From NCBI GenBank assembly GCA_934667425.1, contig CAKULV010000023.1:1-48187 (forward strand): DNA of 48,187 nucleotides, given 5' to 3'. This stretch comes from an uncultured Kiritimatiellota bacterium (GTDB taxonomy: Bacteria > Verrucomicrobiota > Kiritimatiellia > RFP12 > UBA1067). The translations under genes were made by a program, and so were the position numbers. Shown in pieces: positions 34,076-41,874 of this stretch. Numbering within the stretch: position 1 is the first letter of the stretch; each line of letters starts with the position of its first letter. The notes under the pieces were generated by a model that worked only from the letters and a program-made list of their open reading frames with translations, was not told where the DNA came from and made no database searches.

Positions 34076-34089
34076 TCGCCGCTCCGCGC
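34076..34089. repeat. Direct repeat, right border of the R-M/HipA cassette
   Basis: TCGCCGCTCCGCGC directly adjoins the stop codon of rnfB (TGA at 34092-34090). The identical 14-mer is at 30496-30509 beyond the hipA-like gene. Confidence 0.6.
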
Positions 34090-34899
34090 TCAATGTCCCG
34101 TCTCGAAGTGGGGATCGACGCTCATGCACTTGGCGGGGCACTTCGCGACGACCTGCTCGTCCGTCGGCGGGTTCTCGTAGTTGACCTTCGCGAGGAAGCC
34201 CTGGAACGTGAAGTGGCCGGCCTCCTTCCCGCCGGAGTTCCTCTCGCAGAGGCGGCAGCCCATGCACCCGACGCCGCAGACCTTGCGGACGGCCGGGCCC
34301 TTGTCGGGATTCGCGCAGAGGACGTGGATCGTCGCGGACGCCGGCACGAGCTCGATGAGCCGCTTCGGGCACGCCGTCACGCACTTGCCGCACCCGATGC
34401 AGAGGCGCTTGTCGACCTTCGCGAGCCCGTCCACGACCGAGATCGCGTGCTTCGGGCAGACGTTCGCGCACGCGCCGTAGCCGAGGCAGCCGTAGGCGCA
34501 GCCCTTGTCGCCGCCCGCCGTCGCCGCCGCGACGTTGCAGTCGCAGATGCCGTTGTAGTCGCCGACGCGGATCGTCTCCGAGCGCGTGCCGCAGCACCTG
34601 ACGAGCGCGACGCGCCGTTCCGTCGCCGCCGCCGCGACGCCGAGGATCTTCGCGACCGCCGCCGCGCACTCCTCGCCGCCCGCCGCGCACGCCCCGTTCG
34701 GCGCCGTGCCCGCGACGAGCGCGCGCGCGTAGCCGTCGCAGCCGGCGAAGCCGCACCCGCCGCAGTTCGCGCCCGGCAGGGCCGCCGTCACGAGCCCGAT
34801 GCGCGGGTCCTCCCGCACGGAAAGATACCTGTCGGCGACCGCCAGCGTGACCGCCGCGACCAGTCCGATGCCTGCGATGATGAGAATGGCTGTTGTCAT
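34090..34899 (-). CDS. rnfB: Rnf complex Fe-S subunit RnfB
   Basis: 269 residues. RnfB accepts electrons from ferredoxin. An N-terminal membrane anchor (residues 1-23) is followed by the four-cysteine cluster C-G-G-C-G-F-A-G-C-D-G-Y-A-R-A-L with an upstream Gly-Ala-Asn, and ferredoxin-type clusters at C-I-G-C-G-K-C-V-T-A-C-P and near G-C-L-G-Y-G-A-C-A-N-V-C-P; a further cysteine-rich G-V-G-C-M-G-C-R-L-C-E motif is near the C-terminus. GGGAGG precedes the ATG; rnfA ends 38 bases upstream. The stop codon directly touches the 14-bp repeat that borders the restriction cassette. GC is very high. Confidence 0.95.
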   Translation of the reverse strand: MTTAILIIAGIGLVAAVTLAVADRYLSVREDPRIGLVTAALPGANCGGCGFAGCDGYARALVAGTAPNGACAAGGEECAAAVAKILGVAAAATERRVALVRCCGTRSETIRVGDYNGICDCNVAAATAGGDKGCAYGCLGYGACANVCPKHAISVVDGLAKVDKRLCIGCGKCVTACPKRLIELVPASATIHVLCANPDKGPAVRKVCGVGCMGCRLCERNSGGKEAGHFTFQGFLAKVNYENPPTDEQVVAKCPAKCMSVDPHFETGH

Positions 34900-34937
34900 T
34901 CCAAACCTCCCAAACCTTCTAAACTTTCTGTACCTTC

Positions 34938-35522
34938 TCAGTACGGCAGCTTCACGAGCCCCGAGAAGCCCATGAACGCGAGCGAGAGGAGACCCGCCGT
35001 GACGAGGGCGACCGCGATGCCGCGGAAGCAGCGCGGCGGGTCTGCGTGGGCAAGCTTCTCGCGTATGCCGGAGAATATCACAAGCGCGAACCCGAAACCG
35101 ACCGCCGCCGCGAACGAGAACAGCACGCTTTCAAGGAATCCCGTTCCCTGCTTGCAGTTGATCTCCGCGACGCCAAGGACGGCGCAGTTCGTCGTGATGA
35201 GCGGCAGGAAGATGCCGAGCGCGGCGTGCAGCGGCGGCAGGAAGCGCTTCATCGCGATGTCGATGAACTGCACGAGCGCGGCGATGACGAGGATGAACGC
35301 GAGCGTGTGGATGTAGCCGAGCCCGTTCGGGCGCAGCAGCCAGTGGTCAAGGCACCACGTCACGGCGGCGGCAATCGTCATTACAAACACCACCGCGCCG
35401 GACATCCCCACTGCCGTCTCTGTCTTTTTTGAAACGCCAAGGAATGGACAACATCCAAGAAACCGGCTCAATACGAAGTTGTTCACGAGCACGGCGCCGA
35501 TAACTATGACTAAATATCGCAT
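34938..35522 (-). CDS. rnfA: Rnf complex membrane subunit RnfA
   Basis: 194 residues, six transmembrane helices, full length for RnfA. Signatures: L-V-N-N-F-V-L-S-R-F-L-G-C-C-P-F-L-G-V-S in helix 1 and the symmetric L-I-T-T-N-C-A-V-L-G-V in helix 4, whose cysteines flank the intramembrane [2Fe-2S] site shared with RnfE. The first 40 codons or so use A/T-ending codons freely, whereas most of the rest is strongly GC-rich, suggesting a recombination joint near 35380. It heads the operon; no Shine-Dalgarno is visible and a TATAAT sits nine bases before the ATG, so it may be translated without a leader. Confidence 0.95.
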   Translation of the reverse strand: MRYLVIVIGAVLVNNFVLSRFLGCCPFLGVSKKTETAVGMSGAVVFVMTIAAAVTWCLDHWLLRPNGLGYIHTLAFILVIAALVQFIDIAMKRFLPPLHAALGIFLPLITTNCAVLGVAEINCKQGTGFLESVLFSFAAAVGFGFALVIFSGIREKLAHADPPRCFRGIAVALVTAGLLSLAFMGFSGLVKLPY

Positions 35523-35531
35523 ACGGTTTGG

Positions 35532-35537
35532 ATTATA
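35532..35537 (-). promoter_or_regulatory. -10 box of the rnf operon, adjacent to the start codon
   Basis: TATAAT on the minus strand ends nine bases before the rnfA ATG. The -35 region is unclear. The message would begin within a few bases of the start codon. Confidence 0.5.
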
Positions 35538-35572
35538 TCACATTGTGCTGGAATGTAGGCGACGAAACCTTA

Positions 35573-36046
35573 TCATGGCATCGCAACCTTGACCACCGCT
35601 TTCCGGATCCTCTCCGGTCTGCCAGGGACGCGTCCGCACGGCGCATGGGCACCCAGTGGCGGAAAGAATATCGCGAAGTCGCCCGGTTCAAGCGTCACTG
35701 GTTCGAACTTCCCGTCATACAGCACGCAGTCGCGCCCTTCATCGAACGGCAAGGCCATAGCCGCCCCATCCATCCTTGCCAAGCCTATCGATTCCGCGCC
35801 GGTGATTGGAGCCTGAATGTCTATGTAGCGTCGATGCGCCTCAAGGCGACATGATTCCGCCGGCTTAAGAGTGACATCCATGAGGTTGGCCCAGCATTTG
35901 TCCCCCTCAATCTCATACTTTCCAGGCGGCAACTCCGCCAGATCGCCGCGATTCAGGAACACGAACGCCTTTCCAAAGAGCGGATTGAGAGGACAATACC
36001 TTTCGCTATCCGCAAGTTTTCCGACTATATGAAGCTTGTCATCCAT
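35573..36046 (-). CDS. YhcH/YjgK/YiaL (EbgC-like, DUF386) cupin protein
   Basis: 157 residues from the ATG at 36046, behind GGAGA; the start overlaps the end of the bioWF gene by eight bases. It shows the family's H-R-R-Y-I-D-I-Q (substrate/metal His), P-I-T-G-A-E-S-I-G, and the G-D-F-A-I-F-F-P-P-L-G-A-H-A-P cupin motif. Members act on aldoses in sialic acid or sugar metabolism (anomerase-like), or as beta-galactosidase accessory subunits. In this operon of cofactor and nucleotide genes its role is unclear. It is the last gene before the rnf promoter. Confidence 0.88.
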   Translation of the reverse strand: MDDKLHIVGKLADSERYCPLNPLFGKAFVFLNRGDLAELPPGKYEIEGDKCWANLMDVTLKPAESCRLEAHRRYIDIQAPITGAESIGLARMDGAAMALPFDEGRDCVLYDGKFEPVTLEPGDFAIFFPPLGAHAPCGRVPGRPERIRKAVVKVAMP

Positions 36047-37943
36047 GGGAATCTCCTTTGAAAGAACCACATTCAGCAATGGCGTCCGCAAGCCCGGCAA
36101 GGTCTTCTTCCGACGAAGCCGCAGATACCGACACGCGAAGCCGCGAAGCCCCCTTGGCCACCGTTGGATATCTTATGGCCGGCACAAGGAAGCCCCGTTC
36201 CTTGAGTTGAGCGGACATGTCCATCGCCTTTTTCTCGTCACCCACAATAACCGGAACGATGGAGCTTTGAGTATCGGCTTCCACTCCACGCTCCCACAAA
36301 AGCTCCACGAACCGGCGAGCCTTTTCCCTGACGGACTGCGCAAGCCAAGGATTGGCCTCGATAATGGAAAGCGCGGCATCCGCCGCAGCCGCAGATCCGG
36401 GATTGCACGCGGTCGAGAAGATGAACGGCCTGGACTTGTTCCGCAGATAGTCGCATATCAGCCGGGACGCGCACACATACCCCCCCTCGCTTCCCAAGGC
36501 CTTGGATAGCGTCCCCATCAGTATGTCCGGATGCGAAACCCCGAAATGTTCGCACAGGCCATGTCCGGTCGCCCCCATCACTCCCGTGGAATGCGCCTCG
36601 TCAATCATCGAGATCACGCCGCTTGAGCGGCATATCTCAAGGAAACGCGGAAGGTTCATGATGTCGCCATCCATCGAGAACACGGCATCCGAAACCGCAA
36701 GCCTGCGCCGCCGCGGACCGGCCTGCGCAATCTTCGCCTCAAGATCCGACATGTCATTGTGCCGATACACGAATATGTCGGCCTTCGACAGGCGGCATCC
36801 ATCGACAATGCTCGCATGGTTCAGCTCATCGCTGAATACGGCATCCCCCTTCCCGATGATTGCCGCGATAGTCCCGAGATTCGCCATGTACCCTGTCGCC
36901 CAGACCAGCGCATCCTCTGTTCCCTTGAACTGTGCGAGATGCATCTCCAATGCTCGGTGCGGCGGCAATGTGCCGGTAATGAGCCTCGATGCACCCGATC
37001 CGGCCCCATACCTGTCTATCGCGGACTTGGCGGCATCCTTCAACCGGGCATCTGCCGCCAACCCAAGATAGTCGTTGTCGGCAAAGACCTTGAGGCCCGT
37101 CTGACGCACCTGCACGGTCCGCCACAAGCCCTCCATGCGAATCTGGTCGAGCTCCAGCCCAAGTCCGTCCGTCGGCTGGACATGCGGCATTTGCGGCGCA
37201 ACCGGCCCTGCCGGCACATCGGTAACTAGTACGCAGCGGCGCTGTATGAAGTCTATCGCATCGCCGACGCCTTCGCGCGATCCCCTGTAAAGGAATATCC
37301 GGCCCCCCGCCGGGTCGCCATTTTCCTTAAGGCATGTCACACGCACATATCCTATCCGTCTCGATGCGACATACCCAGTCACGTAGTCAGGATCGTCCGA
37401 CATGCATATCTCGCCGACTATCCCGGGAGCATTGGCCACCTTTGTGGCAAGGACGATCGCCTCCGCATAATGGTTCTTGCCGCTCGCGAACCCGTGCGAC
37501 TCGCTTGCGGCGTCATCCATGAACGTGGCGCGAACCCCACGCTTTGGATCCGGCTCGAGCCGTTCCAGCGTATCGGCGTCAAGAAGCATCGCCCCACGCA
37601 TGCCATACGTCTCCCTGAAAAGCGACAATATCTCGTCAATGCGCCCGATGCCATCCTCCGCAAGGAGTTCCCGCACCTTGGACCACCCTTCCTGCGGAGT
37701 CTGCACCTCACAGGTAGTGACCGGCAATGCCTTGAGCCTAAGCGGTTCTGGAGCCGCCTCCACCTTTATGTTTATGAAATCCGGCTTGCCCTTGGAGTGT
37801 CCGAGCGCACGCGCCGCCATTGCCGACGCCAGCTGCGGGATTGACGCCTCGCGCACTATGCGCTCTGCGCCGGATATGTGGTCTCCGTCGCGCGATGCGC
37901 GCATCTTGACGGAAAACATGCCTTTGCCGACGGATTCAGGCAT
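36039..37943 (-). CDS. bioWF: BioW-BioF fusion: pimeloyl-CoA synthetase plus 8-amino-7-oxononanoate synthase
   Basis: 634 residues from the ATG at 37943, which overlaps the folB stop (ATGCCTGA); a start 51 bases further upstream would extend it by 17 residues. Residues of about 8-250 match BioW, 6-carboxyhexanoate-CoA ligase (M-F-S-V-K-M-R-A-S near the start, H-I-S-G-A-E-R-I-V, and F-I-N-I-K-V-E). Residues of about 265-625 match BioF, a PLP oxoamine synthase (D-Y-L-G-L-A-A-D, G-A-G-S-G-A-S-R-L-I-T-G, F-S-D-E-L-N-H-A-S, D-E-A-H-S-T-G-V, PLP lysine in T-L-S-K-A-L-G-S-E-G-G). The protein would convert free pimelate to pimeloyl-CoA and then, with alanine, to KAPA in biotin synthesis. bioA/D/B are not in the window. 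Confidence 0.92.
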   Translation of the reverse strand: MPESVGKGMFSVKMRASRDGDHISGAERIVREASIPQLASAMAARALGHSKGKPDFINIKVEAAPEPLRLKALPVTTCEVQTPQEGWSKVRELLAEDGIGRIDEILSLFRETYGMRGAMLLDADTLERLEPDPKRGVRATFMDDAASESHGFASGKNHYAEAIVLATKVANAPGIVGEICMSDDPDYVTGYVASRRIGYVRVTCLKENGDPAGGRIFLYRGSREGVGDAIDFIQRRCVLVTDVPAGPVAPQMPHVQPTDGLGLELDQIRMEGLWRTVQVRQTGLKVFADNDYLGLAADARLKDAAKSAIDRYGAGSGASRLITGTLPPHRALEMHLAQFKGTEDALVWATGYMANLGTIAAIIGKGDAVFSDELNHASIVDGCRLSKADIFVYRHNDMSDLEAKIAQAGPRRRRLAVSDAVFSMDGDIMNLPRFLEICRSSGVISMIDEAHSTGVMGATGHGLCEHFGVSHPDILMGTLSKALGSEGGYVCASRLICDYLRNKSRPFIFSTACNPGSAAAADAALSIIEANPWLAQSVREKARRFVELLWERGVEADTQSSIVPVIVGDEKKAMDMSAQLKERGFLVPAIRYPTVAKGASRLRVSVSAASSEEDLAGLADAIAECGSFKGDSHG

Positions 37944-38337
37944 CCCGCCCCACCTTCCCGGGTCCCGGCTGTCCGACATTGCCATTCGCCCCAATGCGTT
38001 CGGACGAAAAGACCGCCGAAGCCGATATCAGGTGAGGTATCGCACCGAACTTCGTCACTCGCACCGTGGCGGATCTCACTATCGGATTGGCAAGGCACAC
38101 GTCACATGCCACCCGCGCCGCCCTCTCTATCATCTTGCACCTTGCCTCCACAAGCGCAAACCGTATGGACTCCGTAAGGGCCGCATAGTCGACCGTTCCG
38201 GACAGCTCATCGCTTTCCGCCGCATCTCCGCAAATGTCAAGCCGCACCTCCACGCGAAGGTTCTGCAACCTGTTGCGCTCATCGGCTCGTTCGCCGATTA
38301 TGCAGTCCACGTCAATGCCGTTCAATTCAAGAATCAT
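37936..38337 (-). CDS. folB: Dihydroneopterin aldolase
   Basis: 133 residues. FolB converts dihydroneopterin to 6-hydroxymethyldihydropterin in folate synthesis, usually as an octamer. Present are I-D-V-D-C-I-I-G-E-R near the N-terminus, R-L-Q-N-L-R-V-E-V-R-L-D, the T-V-D-Y-A-A-L pterin motif with catalytic-site Tyr, E-R-A-A-R-V-A, and V-R-V-T-K-F-G-A-I. The C-terminal 15 residues are loosely conserved. The ATG overlaps the queH stop by four bases and the stop overlaps the bioWF start by eight, so translation is coupled on both sides. Confidence 0.88.
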   Translation of the reverse strand: MILELNGIDVDCIIGERADERNRLQNLRVEVRLDICGDAAESDELSGTVDYAALTESIRFALVEARCKMIERAARVACDVCLANPIVRSATVRVTKFGAIPHLISASAVFSSERIGANGNVGQPGPGKVGRDA

Positions 38338-38873
38338 CGCCGTGCCCCATCAATGTGCGCCTTCGAGAACTCGCACCCACAATACGCTTGACGGTAGAGT
38401 CCAAGCTCGGCGGCGCGTTTTACCGAAAGCCTGAAGCCGTCCTTCTTCTTGAAGTCCTCACGCAGGAAGCGCCCGTCGCCGGAAGCGGCGAATATCTTTG
38501 CGCTTGGCTTGTGCGGACTCACCGTGAGCGATGTGGTGAATGCGTCAAAGCCGTTCTCTGCCGCGTATTCCGCCGTCCTGCGAAGGTTGTACCTGTAGCA
38601 GCGTTCGCAGCGCCTGCCACGCTCCGGTTCATTCTCGAACCCGTCCGCGACCTCGCGCCGCCACGCATCGTGGTCGTACCCGTCCACCACGATCTCGACG
38701 CCTTCGGCGGCGGCGAGGCGCCGCGCCGCGCAGAGCCTCCTTTCAAACTCCTCTCGGGTGTCGATGTTCGAGTTCGAGAAGAACATCGACACGCAATGTC
38801 CCGCTTCCTTCAATCGCGGCACACAGGCCGATGCGCATGGCCCGCAACAGGAATGGAGAAGAACTTTTTTCAT
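38334..38873 (-). CDS. queH: Epoxyqueuosine reductase QueH
   Basis: 179 residues from the ATG at 38873 (a longer frame would add 49 residues antisense-like in character and overlap nrdG). QueH carries out the last step of queuosine tRNA modification, reducing epoxyqueuosine, with a [4Fe-4S] cluster and metal. The cysteines are in place: C-C-G-P-C (Cys9, 10, 13), R-C-E-R-C-Y-R-Y-N-L and Y-C-G-C near the C-terminus; T-S-L-T-V-S-P-H-K is the family core motif. It does not use cobalamin, unlike QueG. No other que gene is nearby. Confidence 0.93.
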   Translation of the reverse strand: MKKVLLHSCCGPCASACVPRLKEAGHCVSMFFSNSNIDTREEFERRLCAARRLAAAEGVEIVVDGYDHDAWRREVADGFENEPERGRRCERCYRYNLRRTAEYAAENGFDAFTTSLTVSPHKPSAKIFAASGDGRFLREDFKKKDGFRLSVKRAAELGLYRQAYCGCEFSKAHIDGARR

Positions 38874-38892
38874 CGTGAAGAGCCATCCATGG

Positions 38893-39408
38893 TCATCCCA
38901 TCCACGGGCGAGGACTTGATGCGCCGTCGCGCAGGTCGAGTATGCGCTGGTTGGACGACCCCCTGAAGCGCAGCGAAATGTCCTTGAGTGATTCCACGAA
39001 CGGACCGTCCACGAGCACATCTATCATGGATAGCATGTCGTCCGTGAACGGCGTGCGCCAGCGCGACGGCATCAGGAGATCCTTCTCCAGAACGCAACCG
39101 GTATAGCACCACACGTCCTTTGCCGGATTGGCCATGCGCCACCGGCGGAGAAACGGGACGAGTCCCGCCTGGTTGACAGGCTCGAACGGCTCTCCGCCGA
39201 GAACCGTAAGCCCGGAGATTTGCAGCGGTGCGCTCGCCTCGATGATCCTGACCTCCACCGTCTCCGTAAACGGCTCGCCGGCGGCGAAGTCCCAGAGGGA
39301 TTCGTTGAAGCATCCCTTGCAGCGGTGCGTACACCCCGAAACGAACAGCGACACGCGAACGCCCGGCCCGTTCGCGACGTCGCACGTGCGTATTGCCGCA
39401 TAGTTCAT
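38893..39408 (-). CDS. nrdG: Anaerobic ribonucleoside-triphosphate reductase activating protein
   Basis: 171 residues. A radical SAM enzyme that places the glycyl radical on NrdD. The cluster motif is C-T-H-R-C-K-G-C (C-x3-C-x2-C), preceded by N-G-P-G-V-R-V-S-L-F; G-G-E-P-F is the SAM-binding G-G-E motif. The ATG shares one base with the nrdD stop (TGATG), so it is translationally coupled. A longer frame of 235 residues would read back into nrdD and is rejected. Confidence 0.95.
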   Translation of the reverse strand: MNYAAIRTCDVANGPGVRVSLFVSGCTHRCKGCFNESLWDFAAGEPFTETVEVRIIEASAPLQISGLTVLGGEPFEPVNQAGLVPFLRRWRMANPAKDVWCYTGCVLEKDLLMPSRWRTPFTDDMLSMIDVLVDGPFVESLKDISLRFRGSSNQRILDLRDGASSPRPWMG

Positions 39409-41642
39409 CAGCTGACGTGCAGTACGCGTTCCTTGATCTCCTGCGTGCGGCCCTGGTTCCAGTACTGTGAGCCGATGTAGCCGCACGTGCGGCGGGCGAC
39501 GTTCATCGTGTTCTGGTCGGTGTTGCCGCACTTCGGACACTTCCATATGAGTTTGCCGTTCTCGTCCTTCACGATCTCTATCTCGCCGTCCCATCCGCAC
39601 TTCTGGCAGTAGTCGCTCTTCGTGTTCAGCTCCGCGTACATGATGTGGTCGTAGATGAACCGCATGATCGAAAGCACCGCCTTGATGTTGTGCTGCATGT
39701 TTGGCACTTCGACGTAGGAGATCGCCCCTCCGGGAGAAAGCGCCTGGAACTTCGCCTCAAGCGCAAGCTTCTCGAAAGCGTCGATCTTCTCCGTCACGTG
39801 CACGTGATACGAGTTGGTGATGTAGTTGCGGTCGGTCACTCCCTTCACTATGCCGAAACGCTTCTGCAGGCACTTCGCGAAACGGTACGTCGAGGACTCG
39901 AGCGGGGTGCCGTAGATGGAATAGTCTATGTTCTCCGCGGCCTTCCACTTGGCGGTGTACTCGTTGAGCCTCTTCATTATGTCGAGGCCCAGGGCCTCCC
40001 CTTCGAATTCGGTGAGCTTCTTGCCTATGGCCGCGTACACGCACTCCCACAGCCCCGCATATCCGAGGGAAATCGTGGAGTACCCGTTGTAGAGCAGGCG
40101 GTCTATCTTCTCGCCTTTCTTCAGCCTCGCCAATGCGCCGTACTGCCAAAGTATGGGGGCCGCGTCAGAGAGCGTCCCCACAAGCCTGTCGTGCCGGCAA
40201 CGGAGCGCGCGGTGGCAAAGCTCCATGCGCTCGTCGAATATGCGCCAGAACGCCTCCATGCACCTGTCCTCGGAGGCAGCCTCGCCGACCTCCCTCCTTG
40301 CGCTCAAGGCGATGTCAACGAGGTTTACGGTCACTACGCCCTGGTTGAAGCGTCCATAGTAGCGGTGCTTCCCCGGCACATAGTTCCCCGCGTTGGAGAT
40401 GTTGCCCACCCCCGCATCGGTGAACCGGTCGGGGGTGAGGAAGCTGCGGCATCCCATGCAGGTGTACACGTCGCGCTTGAGCGAACGCATGACCTTCTCG
40501 GAGATGTAGTCCGGCACCATCCGCTTCGCCGTGCACTTCGCCGCAAGCTCCGTGAGATACCAGTACGGAGTACCCTCGCTTACGTTATCCTCCTCCAGCA
40601 CGTATATGAGCTTCGGGAACGCAGGCGTGACGTAAACCCCCACCTCGTTCTTCACGCCCTGGATCCTCTGCTTGAGCATCTCCTCTATGATTACCGCGAG
40701 ATCCTTCTTCTCCCGCTCGTCCCGGGCCTCGTTGAGGTACATGTACACCGTGATGAATGGGGCCTGCCCGTTGGTGGTCATGAGCGTGACAACCTGATAC
40801 TGGATCGTCTGGACCCCGCGCACGATCTCGTCCCGCACACGCTTCTCGATCATGTCCCGTCTCTTGTCGTCCGGTATTTCGGCGCCGATCAGCCTCAATT
40901 CATCATCGACCTCGCCGGCTATCTTCTCGCGGCTCACCTGGACGAACGGGGCGAGGTGCGTGAGAGATATCGACTGCCCGCCGTACTGGTTGGACGCGAC
41001 CTGCGCGATTATCTGCGTGGCAATGTTGCAGGCAGTGGAGAACGAATGCGGCCTGTCGATGGTCGTGCCCGAGATGACCGTGCCGTTCTGCAGCATGTCC
41101 TCAAGGTTCACGAGGTCGCAGTTGTGCATCCTCTGGGCATAGTAGTCCATGTCGTGGAAATGGATGATGCCATCCTCATGGGCTCTCACCACCTCCTGCG
41201 GCAGGAGAAGCCGCCTGGTGACGTCCTTCGACACGGCCCCGGCCATGTAGTCGCGCTGCACGGAGTTGATGGTGGGGTTCTTGTTCGCGTTCTCCTGCTT
41301 CGCCTCCTCGTTCGTGCAGTTGATGAGCGACAGTATCTCCCCGTCGGTCGTGTTCTTCTGCCGCTTGAGGTCCTGGATGAAGCGATACTTGATGTAGTTC
41401 TTGGCGACAGCGTGCGCCCCGGCCTCCTGGATCTTCGTCTCCACGATATCCTGCACCTCCTCGACGGAAAGCGCACGGTCGTGGGAGGCGGCGAACTCCT
41501 CGATCTGCTCGGCGATGCGATCAATGCGGGCCTCCGTCAACTTGTCCGCCGCCTCGACCGTATCGTTGGCCTTGCGGATCGCATTGGCGATCTTGTCGCG
41601 GTCAAACGCCCGCTCCTCTCCGCTACGCTTGATTATGTTCAT
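39408..41642 (-). CDS. nrdD: Anaerobic ribonucleoside-triphosphate reductase (class III)
   Basis: 744 residues from the ATG at 41642 behind AAAGG. The N-terminal 90 residues are an ATP-cone (allosteric activity site: I-K-R-S-G-E, F-D-R-D-K-I). The catalytic barrel contains the finger-loop Cys in C-M-G-C-R-S-F-L; the C-terminus carries the zinc site (C-Q-K-C and C-P-K-C, 24 residues apart) and the glycyl radical site R-T-C-G-Y-I-G-S-Q-Y. Full length. It makes dNTPs from NTPs with formate only under anoxia. It begins the operon with nrdG; a pair of direct repeats lies in the 232-base upstream region. Confidence 0.97.
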   Translation of the reverse strand: MNIIKRSGEERAFDRDKIANAIRKANDTVEAADKLTEARIDRIAEQIEEFAASHDRALSVEEVQDIVETKIQEAGAHAVAKNYIKYRFIQDLKRQKNTTDGEILSLINCTNEEAKQENANKNPTINSVQRDYMAGAVSKDVTRRLLLPQEVVRAHEDGIIHFHDMDYYAQRMHNCDLVNLEDMLQNGTVISGTTIDRPHSFSTACNIATQIIAQVASNQYGGQSISLTHLAPFVQVSREKIAGEVDDELRLIGAEIPDDKRRDMIEKRVRDEIVRGVQTIQYQVVTLMTTNGQAPFITVYMYLNEARDEREKKDLAVIIEEMLKQRIQGVKNEVGVYVTPAFPKLIYVLEEDNVSEGTPYWYLTELAAKCTAKRMVPDYISEKVMRSLKRDVYTCMGCRSFLTPDRFTDAGVGNISNAGNYVPGKHRYYGRFNQGVVTVNLVDIALSARREVGEAASEDRCMEAFWRIFDERMELCHRALRCRHDRLVGTLSDAAPILWQYGALARLKKGEKIDRLLYNGYSTISLGYAGLWECVYAAIGKKLTEFEGEALGLDIMKRLNEYTAKWKAAENIDYSIYGTPLESSTYRFAKCLQKRFGIVKGVTDRNYITNSYHVHVTEKIDAFEKLALEAKFQALSPGGAISYVEVPNMQHNIKAVLSIMRFIYDHIMYAELNTKSDYCQKCGWDGEIEIVKDENGKLIWKCPKCGNTDQNTMNVARRTCGYIGSQYWNQGRTQEIKERVLHVS

Positions 41643-41707
41643 CTTAAAGCACCTTTCTTCACGTTGTGTGGAACCCAAGCCTGTGTACAATCCCTTGGAT
41701 TGCCTCT

Positions 41708-41797
41708 AAAGATATCAAAACGCACATCCATATGCAAGGCACAAAAGCAAAAAGATATCAACATCTTGTGTCCCGACAAGGCGCATAACACAAGATG
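41708..41797 (-). promoter_or_regulatory. nrdD: Repeats upstream of nrdD: candidate operator and hairpin
   Basis: AAAGATATCAA occurs twice, at 41708-41718 and 41751-41761, 43 bases apart (about four helical turns). A 10-bp inverted repeat CATCTTGTGT (41762-41771) / ACACAAGATG (41788-41797) with a 16-base loop adjoins the second copy. On the minus strand it also lies downstream of the permease gene and is followed by a T-rich stretch, so it may act as a terminator for that operon, an operator for nrdDG, or both. No classical FNR box was seen; the GTGT/ACAC ends recall NrdR boxes loosely. Confidence 0.5.
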
Positions 41798-41874
41798 ATG
41801 TGTTTTTCGTGTTTTTGCCAGTTTTGCAGGGGCTCTTCTCGCCGACGGGGCGCACGGACGGCGGATGGCGCCGT

